DNA of 34,554 nucleotides from an uncultured Ruminococcus sp. (GTDB lineage: Bacteria; Bacillota; Clostridia; Oscillospirales; Ruminococcaceae). Below, piece after piece: positions 15,052 to 23,200 of this stretch. The first letter of the stretch is position 1. Each line of letters begins with the position of its first letter. A model generated the notes under the pieces. That model saw nothing but the letters and a program-made list of their open reading frames with translations, was not told the DNA's origin and did no database searches. A program made the translations under genes and the position numbers. The DNA lies in assembly GCA_947174365.1 (NCBI GenBank), contig CAMWIR010000017.1:1-34554 (forward strand). Direction: 5' to 3'.

Positions 15052-16149
15052 ATGTCAAGGATCTTATATATTATCATTCTCATAACAGCCATATGCTTTT
15101 ACCCCCTCTATAAGGATAATCTGTCCTACATCACTCTTATTTCGGTAACGGCGCTGCCTGTTCTGATGATAGTCCAGCTGGCGGTCAGCGCACGGCTGCT
15201 CACTCACAGCATTAAAAAAAATTCCTCCACCATATTTAAGGGCAGCGAGGGAGAGGTGCAGATAACCCTTGCGAATAACTCTTTCTTCCCCATGTCGGGC
15301 GTAAGAGTAGGCGTGAGAATAACCTATCTGCCCACAGGAGAAACAAGGCGTCAGACGGCGGATATCCCCCTGCCCGCCCGTTCCTCCCAGACCGTTACCG
15401 TGGGGATCACCCCAAAAAACTGCGGCGAGGCAAGGGTGTTCCTTGAATATGTAAAGGTATACGATCTGCTGCACCTTTTTTCGGTAAAGCTTTTCAAAAA
15501 TGAAGGAATGATAGGCAGGGTATGTATAATCCCGAAGGTGGAGGCGAAATATTCGGAGGAAGCCGCCGCTCTTATGCAGGAAAGATCCATAGCCTCGGGA
15601 AGCGATGACAGCAGCAAGGGAGACAGCGGCGCATTCGGCGATGTCAGCGGCTACCGTGATTTTATCCCCGGGGACAGGCTGTCGAGACTTCACCATAAGC
15701 TTTCCGCCCGCTTTGATAAGGATATCGTCCGTGTAATGTCCCCCGACAGCAGCGGACATTTCCTGCTTACCGCCGACCTTTCCGCGGGGTTTGGCAGTGC
15801 CGGTTTTGACTCCATGACCGACAGTTCCGTGACCGATATTGCCGACAGTATGGGAAACACCCCCGACAAGCGTGACAAGCGTCTTGAAAAGCTTATCAGC
15901 ATGGCGTATTATCTGGTGCAGGAGGGAGCGCAGGTGTGCATTGCCGTTCCCGAAAATACTCCCGCCGTCAGCATGATGATCGGAAATACGCCCGCATTTC
16001 ACTGTGCAAACGGTGCTGACTGCCTTGCCGCCGCCAAAGCCCTTTGCGGAGCAGATTTTGCAGGCATACATTTTGCCTGTAATGCCCGAAGCAATAACAC
16101 AGAATATGTAACCGTTCACATAGAGGATAACGATGAAGAAATTATTTAA
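15052..16149 (+). CDS. DUF58 domain membrane protein
   Basis: A 365-residue membrane protein with two N-terminal hydrophobic segments (residues about 3-20 and 27-47) and the DUF58 domain behind them. The DUF58 signature is seen around residues 190-230: GDVSGYRDFIPGDRLSRLHH followed by KLSARFDKDIVRVM. DUF58 proteins usually go with a MoxR-type AAA ATPase and a transglutaminase-like partner, in envelope or protein-maturation roles; here the partner follows but no MoxR gene is visible upstream. The start is uncertain: ATG 15052 has GGAAGTGA rather far upstream, and GTG at 15037 is in frame but lacks a spaced ribosome site. The end overlaps the next gene by 17 bases. Confidence 0.87.
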   Translation: MSRILYIIILITAICFYPLYKDNLSYITLISVTALPVLMIVQLAVSARLLTHSIKKNSSTIFKGSEGEVQITLANNSFFPMSGVRVGVRITYLPTGETRRQTADIPLPARSSQTVTVGITPKNCGEARVFLEYVKVYDLLHLFSVKLFKNEGMIGRVCIIPKVEAKYSEEAAALMQERSIASGSDDSSKGDSGAFGDVSGYRDFIPGDRLSRLHHKLSARFDKDIVRVMSPDSSGHFLLTADLSAGFGSAGFDSMTDSSVTDIADSMGNTPDKRDKRLEKLISMAYYLVQEGAQVCIAVPENTPAVSMMIGNTPAFHCANGADCLAAAKALCGADFAGIHFACNARSNNTEYVTVHIEDNDEEII

Positions 16150-19132
16150 AGGGACAATTCTTCGGAAAAACCGCCCCGAAACCGATAACAGCGGCTTTCC
16201 GACTGTTTCCATGGGGGTGCATATAGTCTCCGAAAAGGGGCAGCCCGCATATATCCTGCTGCGGATACTCATTGCCGCCGCAGGAATTTTCGGGTCATGC
16301 TTTACCTTTCTCTCCGCCATGAAAAACCGCGGGATAGATTGCTTTTCCGAGTCTGCCGCCATAATGTCCGCCGCTTTGGGCTGGGCTTTGTTTTCCTTTG
16401 TTTATGCCTCCAAGAACAGCCGCCCCGAGTATTCCCGGAAAGCAAAAAACGCCGCAAGCCTTTCGGTAATAGCCCTGCTGCTTTTCGGCATTGCAAATGT
16501 GCGAAAGATCGCCGCAGGGTTTATGGCTGCCGCAAATGTCATCTTAGGGGATATTTACCCGAAATATAACGAACTTCCTCTCTTTGACCCCGATATTGTC
16601 ATTGCGGATATTATCGAAAAATCCCCGGGAACAAGCGGGGCGGACTTTATAGATCTTGCACTGTGCTTTATTATCCTGCTTGTAGCCGCGGCCGCCTGTC
16701 GGGGGATAGTCCAAAGACCCGTTCTCATTCTTTTTTTCATGGCAACCTTTCCTTTGGCGGAGGTTTGCCTGTATTTCGGACTTGTGCCCGATTATGCAGC
16801 GTTTGCACTGCTTTGCGCCTCCTGGTGCGCTGCCCTTGCAGCGGAGATCACCCATTCGGGCGTTTTTGCGGATAAGGGCGCGGGGGAACTGTTTTCCAAG
16901 ACCTCAACCCAAAGCGCATTGGCGGCATTTCTGGCTATGCTGCTATGCTTCGGAGGGGCTGCCCTGTTTGCAGGCGGACATATCCGCCCGGATTCCGTGG
17001 AAAATTTCCGCACGGCCTTTGCAGTCTATATGCGCAGCTTTTCATGGGAAAAATTTACCGAGGATTTAGCTGACGCATTTCTTCCCTCGGATAACCCCTC
17101 CGTTACCCATGACGGCAAACTGGGAAATGTGGACAGCGTGGAATTTGGAGGGGACGCCATGCTTTACGTAAGCCTCCCCGAAAATACCGAGACCCTTTAT
17201 TTAAAGGGTTTTACCGCAGTGGAATATCAAGGCTCGCGGTGGATAAAGGGCGAAGAGCTGCCCATTCTTGAAAGCAAGCTCACAAGCCAGGAATTTTTTG
17301 CTGTGCGCATTATGAAAAGTATGCCCCCTTTTGAGGGACTTTCCACTCAAAGCGTTACCGTGCGCAATGTGGGTATGTCAAATTCCGTCCGCTACTACCC
17401 CTCAAACGCCGCAGGGCTGCTGGAAACCGACGGCAAACGCAGGCGGTACGGCGTGTATTTCCCTACGGGCAACTGGCGGCAGCAGGTAATGGACTCAGCC
17501 GAGTACATCACCCTGAACGGCGAGACCCAGCGGGACGAGGCAGCCATGCGGGCATATGCCTATACCTATTGCCTTGACGTGCCCGAGACCTTTACCGCCT
17601 ATGAGGAATTTTTCGAGGACTATAGGGGAGTGACTCTTTACGAGGAACTGAGCTTTATAAGGACAAAGCTTGCCGAGGAATGCAGCTATGACCTTACCGC
17701 AGGTAAAAAGCCCTTTGGAATGGACTTTGCCCAGTGGTTTTTAACGGAAAACAAACGGGGAAGCTGTACCCATTTTGCCACTGCCGCCGCCCTTTTGTGC
17801 CGCAGCAGAGGCATTCCCGCCAGATATTGCGAGGGCTTTATCGTTAAGGCGGACGATATTGAGCAAACGGCGGAAAAGGGCGAAAACGGATATATAACCG
17901 TCTGTGTGCCTGACAGCCGTGCTCATGCATGGGTGGAGGTATATGTGGACAATGTGGGCTGGGTCTCCTTTGAAGCCACTCCCGGCTACGGCAATATAGC
18001 TGTTACAGTATCGGGCAGCTCAGATAACAGTGCAGCAGAGGAAACGTCCGTTATAACATCCGTTGAGACCGAGCCGCCTATGTTCGGCAGCGAGGATATG
18101 ACTATAACAACTGCTGTTAATCCCGAAAATGCCGCAGGCGATATGACGGAGGTTACAGTGAGCGACCCTGTGCAGACTGCCGTAAGCGATGTGAGCAACG
18201 CTCCCGCAGGCACGGATGAACCCGATACCTCCGAGCCGGATATTCAGTTGGACACAATCCCAAATCCCGAAGAGGTCACATATACCGTCACCATGCAGTC
18301 CGGCGAAGCAAGCGGCAGCGAGAGCAGCAACGGAACAGACAGCAATAATATTGACGGCACCAGTGCCGAAAGTTTAGGCTCCGAAAATTTCGGCTCCGAA
18401 AATCCAAGCTCCGAAAATTCAGAATCCGAAATTTTAGGCAATGTCAATGATCCCAACACTCTCGGCAGCGCTTCCGAAAATATCTCTCCAAGCGGCATAG
18501 AGCAAAGCGAAACCGATCCAAACGGTCAGCCGGGCTTTGAGCAGGGCATTGACATTTCTGGTGCATATCCCGAAGGCACAGCTCCCGGTGGACAAAGCGA
18601 CATAAACGAACAGGGCGATCAAAGTATGCAGGACAATGTCACGTCCACACACGAAAGTCCCGACCAAACCGACTCGACAAACAACGAGCAGCTTCGCAAA
18701 ACCGCCGCAGCCGCGGGCAAAGTGCTGCTTGCGATCCTTATTCCCATAGCCGTCGCAGCCTTTGTAATTTCGGGCTTTATCGGCAGGCGAAAGCTTATCC
18801 TGCGCCGCAGAGGTAGACTTTGCGAGACCTCTCCCGATAAGGCGGCGGCGGAAATATACCGCCTCCTTGCAAAAGCCGCAAAATCCCGAAACATAAACCT
18901 TTCGGGCATTCCCTCCGAGGAATTGGGGGCACATCTGGAAAAATCGGGAATGCCCGCAGGCTGCACCGATATAGTTGCCGCCGCCTTAAAAGCCCGTTTC
19001 GGCGGAGGCATAACCGTCGGGGAGCTGAACCTTGCCGAAACGGCATACAACAAGATCATGGCGGAGATCATTCGGACAAAACGTGACAGACTTGTATATA
19101 AATATCTTAAATGTTCGGATAAGATCAGATAG
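16133..19132 (+). CDS. Transglutaminase-like membrane protein (TgpA/DUF3488-type architecture)
   Basis: A 999-residue envelope protein, likely partner of the DUF58 protein. About six membrane helices fill the first 290 residues. An external region follows, with a transglutaminase-like core at about 500-625: GSCTHFATAAALLCRSRGIPAR with catalytic C545, AHAWVEVYV with H598, and FEATPGYG with E614 where many members have Asp. Residues about 630-850 are a low-complexity Ser/Glu/Asn/Thr-rich linker with GSEN-type repeats. A last membrane helix (about 863-885) leads to a DUF4129-like cytoplasmic tail. GAGG lies six bases before the ATG, inside the DUF58 gene. The family may act as a protease or cross-linker; the substrate is unknown. 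Confidence 0.9.
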   Translation: MKKLFKGTILRKNRPETDNSGFPTVSMGVHIVSEKGQPAYILLRILIAAAGIFGSCFTFLSAMKNRGIDCFSESAAIMSAALGWALFSFVYASKNSRPEYSRKAKNAASLSVIALLLFGIANVRKIAAGFMAAANVILGDIYPKYNELPLFDPDIVIADIIEKSPGTSGADFIDLALCFIILLVAAAACRGIVQRPVLILFFMATFPLAEVCLYFGLVPDYAAFALLCASWCAALAAEITHSGVFADKGAGELFSKTSTQSALAAFLAMLLCFGGAALFAGGHIRPDSVENFRTAFAVYMRSFSWEKFTEDLADAFLPSDNPSVTHDGKLGNVDSVEFGGDAMLYVSLPENTETLYLKGFTAVEYQGSRWIKGEELPILESKLTSQEFFAVRIMKSMPPFEGLSTQSVTVRNVGMSNSVRYYPSNAAGLLETDGKRRRYGVYFPTGNWRQQVMDSAEYITLNGETQRDEAAMRAYAYTYCLDVPETFTAYEEFFEDYRGVTLYEELSFIRTKLAEECSYDLTAGKKPFGMDFAQWFLTENKRGSCTHFATAAALLCRSRGIPARYCEGFIVKADDIEQTAEKGENGYITVCVPDSRAHAWVEVYVDNVGWVSFEATPGYGNIAVTVSGSSDNSAAEETSVITSVETEPPMFGSEDMTITTAVNPENAAGDMTEVTVSDPVQTAVSDVSNAPAGTDEPDTSEPDIQLDTIPNPEEVTYTVTMQSGEASGSESSNGTDSNNIDGTSAESLGSENFGSENPSSENSESEILGNVNDPNTLGSASENISPSGIEQSETDPNGQPGFEQGIDISGAYPEGTAPGGQSDINEQGDQSMQDNVTSTHESPDQTDSTNNEQLRKTAAAAGKVLLAILIPIAVAAFVISGFIGRRKLILRRRGRLCETSPDKAAAEIYRLLAKAAKSRNINLSGIPSEELGAHLEKSGMPAGCTDIVAAALKARFGGGITVGELNLAETAYNKIMAEIIRTKRDRLVYKYLKCSDKIR

Positions 19133-19205
19133 GAAATTCCAAACCGCAGGCAAGCTTGTCATCTGCTTATTTGAAAAATATTTTGCGAATTTACATTGCA
19201 CTATG

Positions 19206-19235
19206 ATATTTTACTTTAAGTATACCATAAAATAT
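19206..19235. repeat. AT-rich inverted repeat between the transglutaminase and YfhO genes
   Basis: ATATTTTA (19206-19213) and TAAAATAT (19228-19235) are perfectly complementary around a 14-base centre. It is weak as a terminator because it is all A/T. It may cover the promoter of the next gene, for which I cannot name clear hexamers. Confidence 0.35.
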
Positions 19236-19294
19236 TCCGCTTGTCAATAGCTTTATGCAATAAATTTTTTAATGCCTTTAAGGGGGTCATTACC

Positions 19295-21703
19295 ATAAAA
19301 AAACTAACGGAGACCTTTAAAAACGAAACTCGGGAAAAATATTTTCTCCTTTTCATTACGGCGTTTCTGCTTTCCGCAGCCGCCTTTCTGCCCTTTATTA
19401 TTGCGGGGGACGGCCGCTTTATTTTCTACGGCGACTATGACGCACAGCAGATCCCCTTTTATTATCATGTGCACAGTGCGATACGTCAGGGCTGCTTCGG
19501 CTGGGACTTCACCACCGACCTCGGCACCGACCTTTTCGGCTCATATACTTTTTACCTGTTGGGCAGCCCCTTTTTTTGGCTGACCGTTCCGTTTCCCGAC
19601 AGCGCCGTGCCCTACCTTATGCCCTGGCTTATCTGCCTGAAAACCGCCGTTGCAGCCGTTACCGCCTATGCTCTGCTTCGGGGCTTTACCTCTAACCGCA
19701 ATGCCTGCTTTCTCGGTGGATTGCTCTATGCATTTTCGGGCTTTCAGCTTTACAACCTGATGTTCAATCATTTTCATGACCCTACCGCATTTTTCCCGCT
19801 GCTGCTGCTGATGTCCGACAAATTTATGCGGGAAAATAAGCGGGGAGCATTTGCTCTTGTTGTTGCATTGTGCGCTGTGACCAATTATTTCTTTTTTGCG
19901 GGAATGGCAGTTTTTACCGTTATATGGTTTTCGGTAAATGTTTTAGTGGGGCGGTACAAATTTACATTCGGAAAATTCTTGCTTTATGCATTTGAAGCGA
20001 TTCTGGGAGTAGTTATTGCTGCCGTTATCCTGCTGCCCTCGGCGGCGGCTCTTATGGGGAACGAACGCGCAGGCAACTTCATGACCGTCGGAGACGCCTT
20101 TATTTACAAGGATAAATTCATCTATATCTACATTATCAAAAGCTTCTTTACCTTTCCCGACCTGCCCTTGGAATCTATGTTTACCGTGTCGGAGGACTTG
20201 GAATGCGCCTCGGCGGCTTGCTTTCTCCCCTTTGTTTCCGCCTCGGGGGTTATCGCCTATATCTTAATGCAAAAAAAAAGAAAAGCTCTGCGCAAAGATG
20301 TTCTCGTAATAACCCTGCTGTTATCGGTGATATTTATGTTTGTGCCCTGCCTGGGCGGGCTGTTTACAATGCTTAACGCACAGTATTATGCCCGCTGGTT
20401 CTTTGCTCCGGTGCTGATAATGTGCATTATGACGGCGGTTGCCGCAGGAGATGATATTGCGCTGTTTAAAAAAGCCTCTGTTCCTTGTATAGCTGCTGCA
20501 GTGATCTTTACCGCAGGGGCTGTTATTTACATTATTGTTTCGGGTAAAGGAAACCTTACGGGCGCATTAATTTCCGGTGTGATCCCCTTGGGGTGTCTGG
20601 GGCTGCTGTGGTCGTGCCTGTCAGACAGCTCCTTGAATGATAACAGCTCTAAGCTAATAGCCGTTATCAAGCGAACGGCTCTTTGCTGCACTGTTTTTAC
20701 CGCCTTTGTCATTGCACAGGGGAAAATGACCGTTGACCGAATGACCCAAAGAGACTATATCAACACCGCCCTGAATTCAAGACAGGCTGTAGATTCCCTG
20801 AAAGCTTCGGACAGCGGATATTTCCGTGTGGATATGTGTGAAAACTACATAAACCGAAACCTTATGTGGGGCTTGGGTTCATGCAGCAGCTTCATCAGCA
20901 CCGTAAATTCATCGGTTTCCGAGGTGCAGAATGCACTGGGTTACCCCAGGCAGGTGACCTCTCGGATCCCTTATGACCACGCCGCTTTCCGCAGCCTTAC
21001 ATCGGTAAAATATTACTTTGATTCTCCCATGTATGACGAGGACGGCAAGCGTGACCCTTTCCCGATCCTGGGCAACGCTGTGGAGACCTTTGACTATGTC
21101 GGGGAAGTTTCCGATATGCTCCTTTACGAAAATAAATGCTTTATCCCCATGGGTTTTACCTACGATCATTACATTTCTCCCGAGGATCTGCAGGCGGTGG
21201 AAGCCCGTATTTTCCGCAGTCAGGCTCTTTTGGAGGCAGTTGCCCTGACGGTTGAGCAGCAGGAGAAGTTTGCGGATATTTTACAGCCCTATGACCTTGC
21301 CCGGTTTGCACAGTGCGCTCAGTGCGCACAATGCGAATATGACTGTTCCCGCCTTGTCCGTATCGCAGAAGAGAAGCGGAGGACTGCCTGCCGTGATTTT
21401 TATACCGACCGAAAGGGCTTCGGAGCAACCTTTGAAAATTCGGAAAACAAGGATAAGCTGGTATTTTTCAGCGTTCCCTACGACGATGGCTGGAGCGCCG
21501 AAATAAACGGAGAGCCTGCCCGAATAGAAAAGGTTTCCTACGGCTTTATGGCGCTGCGCTGTAAACCGGGCATTTCCGAAGTTCGTTTCAACTACACGTC
21601 CAAGCCCTTGGCCGCAGGTGCGGCAGTCAGCCTTGCGGGTCTTGCGATTTTGGTCGTTTACATGATTGCTTGCAAAAGGCAAAGCTGTAAAAAGGCAGAA
21701 TAG
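19295..21703 (+). CDS. YfhO-family giant membrane protein
   Basis: About 802 residues, with roughly a dozen hydrophobic helices in the first 460 or so and a C-terminal extracellular domain. YfhO proteins are thought to be GT-C-type glycosyltransferases that decorate envelope polymers such as lipoteichoic acid. Typical motifs: FYGDYDAQQIPFYYHVH (about 46-62) with the conserved Asp pair, and YAFSGFQLYNLMFNHFHDP (about 149-167). The start is unusual. AAGGGGG (19280-19286) stands eight bases before ATA-AAA-AAA-CTA, and no ATG, GTG or TTG with a ribosome site is in frame; the open frame reaches a TTG at 19241. I take ATA 19295 as the start. A 9-base triplication at 21308-21334 gives a Cys-rich CAQCAQC stretch. 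Confidence 0.88.
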   Translation: MKKLTETFKNETREKYFLLFITAFLLSAAAFLPFIIAGDGRFIFYGDYDAQQIPFYYHVHSAIRQGCFGWDFTTDLGTDLFGSYTFYLLGSPFFWLTVPFPDSAVPYLMPWLICLKTAVAAVTAYALLRGFTSNRNACFLGGLLYAFSGFQLYNLMFNHFHDPTAFFPLLLLMSDKFMRENKRGAFALVVALCAVTNYFFFAGMAVFTVIWFSVNVLVGRYKFTFGKFLLYAFEAILGVVIAAVILLPSAAALMGNERAGNFMTVGDAFIYKDKFIYIYIIKSFFTFPDLPLESMFTVSEDLECASAACFLPFVSASGVIAYILMQKKRKALRKDVLVITLLLSVIFMFVPCLGGLFTMLNAQYYARWFFAPVLIMCIMTAVAAGDDIALFKKASVPCIAAAVIFTAGAVIYIIVSGKGNLTGALISGVIPLGCLGLLWSCLSDSSLNDNSSKLIAVIKRTALCCTVFTAFVIAQGKMTVDRMTQRDYINTALNSRQAVDSLKASDSGYFRVDMCENYINRNLMWGLGSCSSFISTVNSSVSEVQNALGYPRQVTSRIPYDHAAFRSLTSVKYYFDSPMYDEDGKRDPFPILGNAVETFDYVGEVSDMLLYENKCFIPMGFTYDHYISPEDLQAVEARIFRSQALLEAVALTVEQQEKFADILQPYDLARFAQCAQCAQCEYDCSRLVRIAEEKRRTACRDFYTDRKGFGATFENSENKDKLVFFSVPYDDGWSAEINGEPARIEKVSYGFMALRCKPGISEVRFNYTSKPLAAGAAVSLAGLAILVVYMIACKRQSCKKAE
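21308..21334 (+). repeat. Triplicated 9-base unit inside the YfhO gene
   Basis: Three near-identical 9-base units, each reading Ala-Gln-Cys, follow one another. With the next Cys four residues on they give a CxxCxxCxxxC spacing at residues 674-684. Confidence 0.75.
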
Positions 21704-21765
21704 TGTTCGGACATTTGCTTGGTCATTTGAATTATTAATTTTTTGTTAAATGCTGCAGGCTTGTA

Positions 21766-21794
21766 TTGCAATTTGTCACGATTTGCGGTATACT
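21766..21794 (+). promoter_or_regulatory. Promoter of the small lipoprotein gene
   Basis: TTGCAA (21766-21771), 17 bases, TATACT (21789-21794). The ATG is 78 bases downstream of the -10. Confidence 0.65.
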
Positions 21795-21871
21795 TTTAAC
21801 TGTATCATTTCCACGCAGAAAATGTACAAAAGCTTTGCATGAAAATACCGTTTTATAAGGAGGATATAATT

Positions 21872-22246
21872 ATGAAAGCAGGAAAAATTTTTGCTATTGG
21901 GATTATTGCAATGTTCGCTGTGATAATATCCGCGGGCTGCTCAGGCTCAGATAATTATACAAATGCGGATATAGCGGGAACGTGGACAAACCATGTCCTT
22001 GAGCTTGATCAGGAATGGACCTTTAAGGCTGACGGTACATATACCGAAAAATCTGTATCCGAAGGCGAGATAATTTCATATGCAACAGAGGACAGCGGCA
22101 AATTCCGCTTTGAGGGCAATATGATAATAATTGAGAGTGACGATGAATGGGGCAACCACAGCACCTTCAAGGTAAAAATAATTGACAGCAGCACAATGAC
22201 ATGGGAAACAGAGGCAGGCAAGATAAGAGAGTTCAAAAAAAAGTAA
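21872..22246 (+). CDS. Small lipoprotein with lipocalin-like beta domain
   Basis: A 124-residue exported lipoprotein. MKAGKIFAIGIIAMF starts a signal peptide that ends ISAGC (lipid-attachment C23). The rest is beta-rich: IAGTWTNHVL, EWTFKADGTYTEK, GKFRFEGNMIIIES, STFKVKIIDSSTMTWE. This serial pattern of GTW, F..DGTY and MTWE is that of the small lipocalin-like/DUF5640-type lipoproteins of Firmicutes, whose ligand is unknown. AAGGAGG precedes the ATG at 21872; an upstream ATG at 21839 is in frame but has no ribosome site. Own promoter upstream. Sits alone between the YfhO gene and a structured intergenic stretch. Confidence 0.82.
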   Translation: MKAGKIFAIGIIAMFAVIISAGCSGSDNYTNADIAGTWTNHVLELDQEWTFKADGTYTEKSVSEGEIISYATEDSGKFRFEGNMIIIESDDEWGNHSTFKVKIIDSSTMTWETEAGKIREFKKK

Positions 22247-22420
22247 ATCTATGATGTACAAGGGTTATGAGTGCTGTCGCTGACAACAGGGAGTATGGCA
22301 AAAAGGTAATACGCAGCCTTTCTAAAAATTTCAAAAATATTTCTTTACCGGTATCGGCCTTTATTTACAAGCGCTGCTTAAACTGCGCTGTTGGAATTGC
22401 GGAGCAGTTCCGAGGTTCAG

Positions 22421-22469
22421 CGGTACATGACCGCAAACTCTTTGAACAAAAGGGTTTGCGGTATTTTTT
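22421..22469 (+). terminator. Intrinsic terminator with a possible competing stem
   Basis: ACCGCAAAC (22430-22438) pairs perfectly with GTTTGCGGT (22454-22462), followed by A and six T: a good intrinsic terminator on the plus strand. GCGGT just before (22420-22424) can pair with ACCGC of the terminator's left arm, which would prevent termination. It is 190 bases after the lipoprotein stop, so it ends either a long 3' UTR or a separate small RNA. Confidence 0.7.
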
Positions 22470-22492
22470 GCCCATCGACTTCCAGGGCAGCA

Positions 22493-22592
22493 TTAAGGAA
22501 CTGCTGATTAAAGGCTTTCTCTCCGCCAAATCGCCGTTTTATGGACAGCAAATTTTTAAGCTAAGAAAAAGCTTTAATCAGCGCTTTCTTAG
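22493..22592. repeat. 100-bp inverted-repeat (MITE-like) element
   Basis: The left arm TTAAGGAACTGCTGATTAAA (22493-22512, continuing to 22518) and the right arm (22569-22592, containing CTTTAATCAGCGC) are imperfect inverted copies of about 24 bases. The centre of about 50 bases has no reading frame. The left arm is identical over 25 bases to 28223-28247 in opposite orientation, and related arms occur at 69-79 and at 25855-25932. I see no transposase in the window. Confidence 0.7.
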
Positions 22593-22628
22593 AAAGATTA
22601 AAAATAGATTAAAATTTGCCGAAATACC

Positions 22629-22661
22629 TTAACAGGCGAAGTATCATATATTATAATATAT
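22629..22661 (+). promoter_or_regulatory. PadR promoter with palindromic -10 region
   Basis: TTAACA (22629-22634), 17 bases, TATAAT (22652-22657). The perfect 16-base palindrome ATATATTATAATATAT (22646-22661) is built around the -10 and is a likely site for self-repression by the PadR protein. Confidence 0.75.
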
Positions 22662-22678
22662 ATAACAAAGGAAAAGCA

Positions 22679-23200
22679 ATGACCTTACAAATTTGGGAAA
22701 ATGACGGACAAAAACCGAAAAAGTCCCGAAATGAATGGGCCTTTCGGCATTTCCGCAATGAAAGGACGGTGACAGGCTTGTCAATTGCTTCTGACCTGAT
22801 AAGAGGTCATACGGACACCATAGTTTTATCCTTGCTTTCTCTGGGTGACAGCTACGGCTACAAGATCAACAAGGACATTATGGAGCTGACGGCGGGGCGG
22901 TTTGAATTTAAGGAAGCCACCCTTTATACAGCGTTCAGACGATTGGAACAGGCGGGATTTATCGCATCCTACTGGGGGGACGAAAATTCGGGAGCAAGAC
23001 GGCGATATTATGTTATCACCGAAAAGGGAAAGGAACAGTATAAACAGAATTTGCGTGAATGGGAAAAGGCTCGTGCCATTACAGAAAAGCTGCTTTATGC
23101 AGCGGAAAAATCCGATCGCGCAAATTCCGTAAGGTGTGAGAATTTCATACAAGGTGCAGATATCGCACAAAGTGCAGGGGGAAAGGATGATGAGAAATGA
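22679..23200 (+). CDS. PadR-family transcriptional regulator
   Basis: A 173-residue DNA-binding protein, normally a repressor that answers to small molecules or envelope stress. The winged-helix domain spans about 44-125: IVLSLLSLGDSYGYKINKDI, FEFKEATLYTAFRRLEQAGFI with the recognition helix, and ARRRYYVITEKGKEQY as the wing. The N-terminal 40 residues are longer than usual and basic. The ATG at 22679 follows AAAGGAAA. Its stop overlaps the next start (ATGA), so regulator and membrane protein are translationally coupled. This PadR plus permease-prefix pairing is common in Firmicutes, where the membrane partner is the probable target or sensor partner. Confidence 0.93.
   Translation: MTLQIWENDGQKPKKSRNEWAFRHFRNERTVTGLSIASDLIRGHTDTIVLSLLSLGDSYGYKINKDIMELTAGRFEFKEATLYTAFRRLEQAGFIASYWGDENSGARRRYYVITEKGKEQYKQNLREWEKARAITEKLLYAAEKSDRANSVRCENFIQGADIAQSAGGKDDEK

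Larger units (their letters stand above)
22247..22678 (+). other. Structured 430-base intergenic stretch
   Basis: An open frame at 22267-22632 would code 121 residues, but it lacks a ribosome site, ends in repeat sequence and has no protein-like pattern, so I treat it as non-coding. From left to right: small hairpins (about 22393-22412), an intrinsic terminator (22430-22469), an inverted-repeat element (22493-22592) and the PadR promoter (22629-22657). Confidence 0.5.

Noticed and set aside
15064..16362. 432-codon open frame on the minus strand opposite the DUF58 gene
   Set aside because: It has no ribosome site and its translation is rich in Gly/His/Cys as expected for an antisense shadow; the plus-strand DUF58 protein explains the region.
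22410..22469. T-box-like appearance (GGTAC...ACCGC followed by a terminator)
   Set aside because: The conserved AGGGTGGNACCGCG core is absent, and no aminoacyl-tRNA or amino-acid gene follows.
22267..22632. 121-codon open frame between the lipoprotein and PadR genes
   Set aside because: No ribosome site, contains a terminator hairpin and the inverted-repeat element, and has no protein-like pattern.
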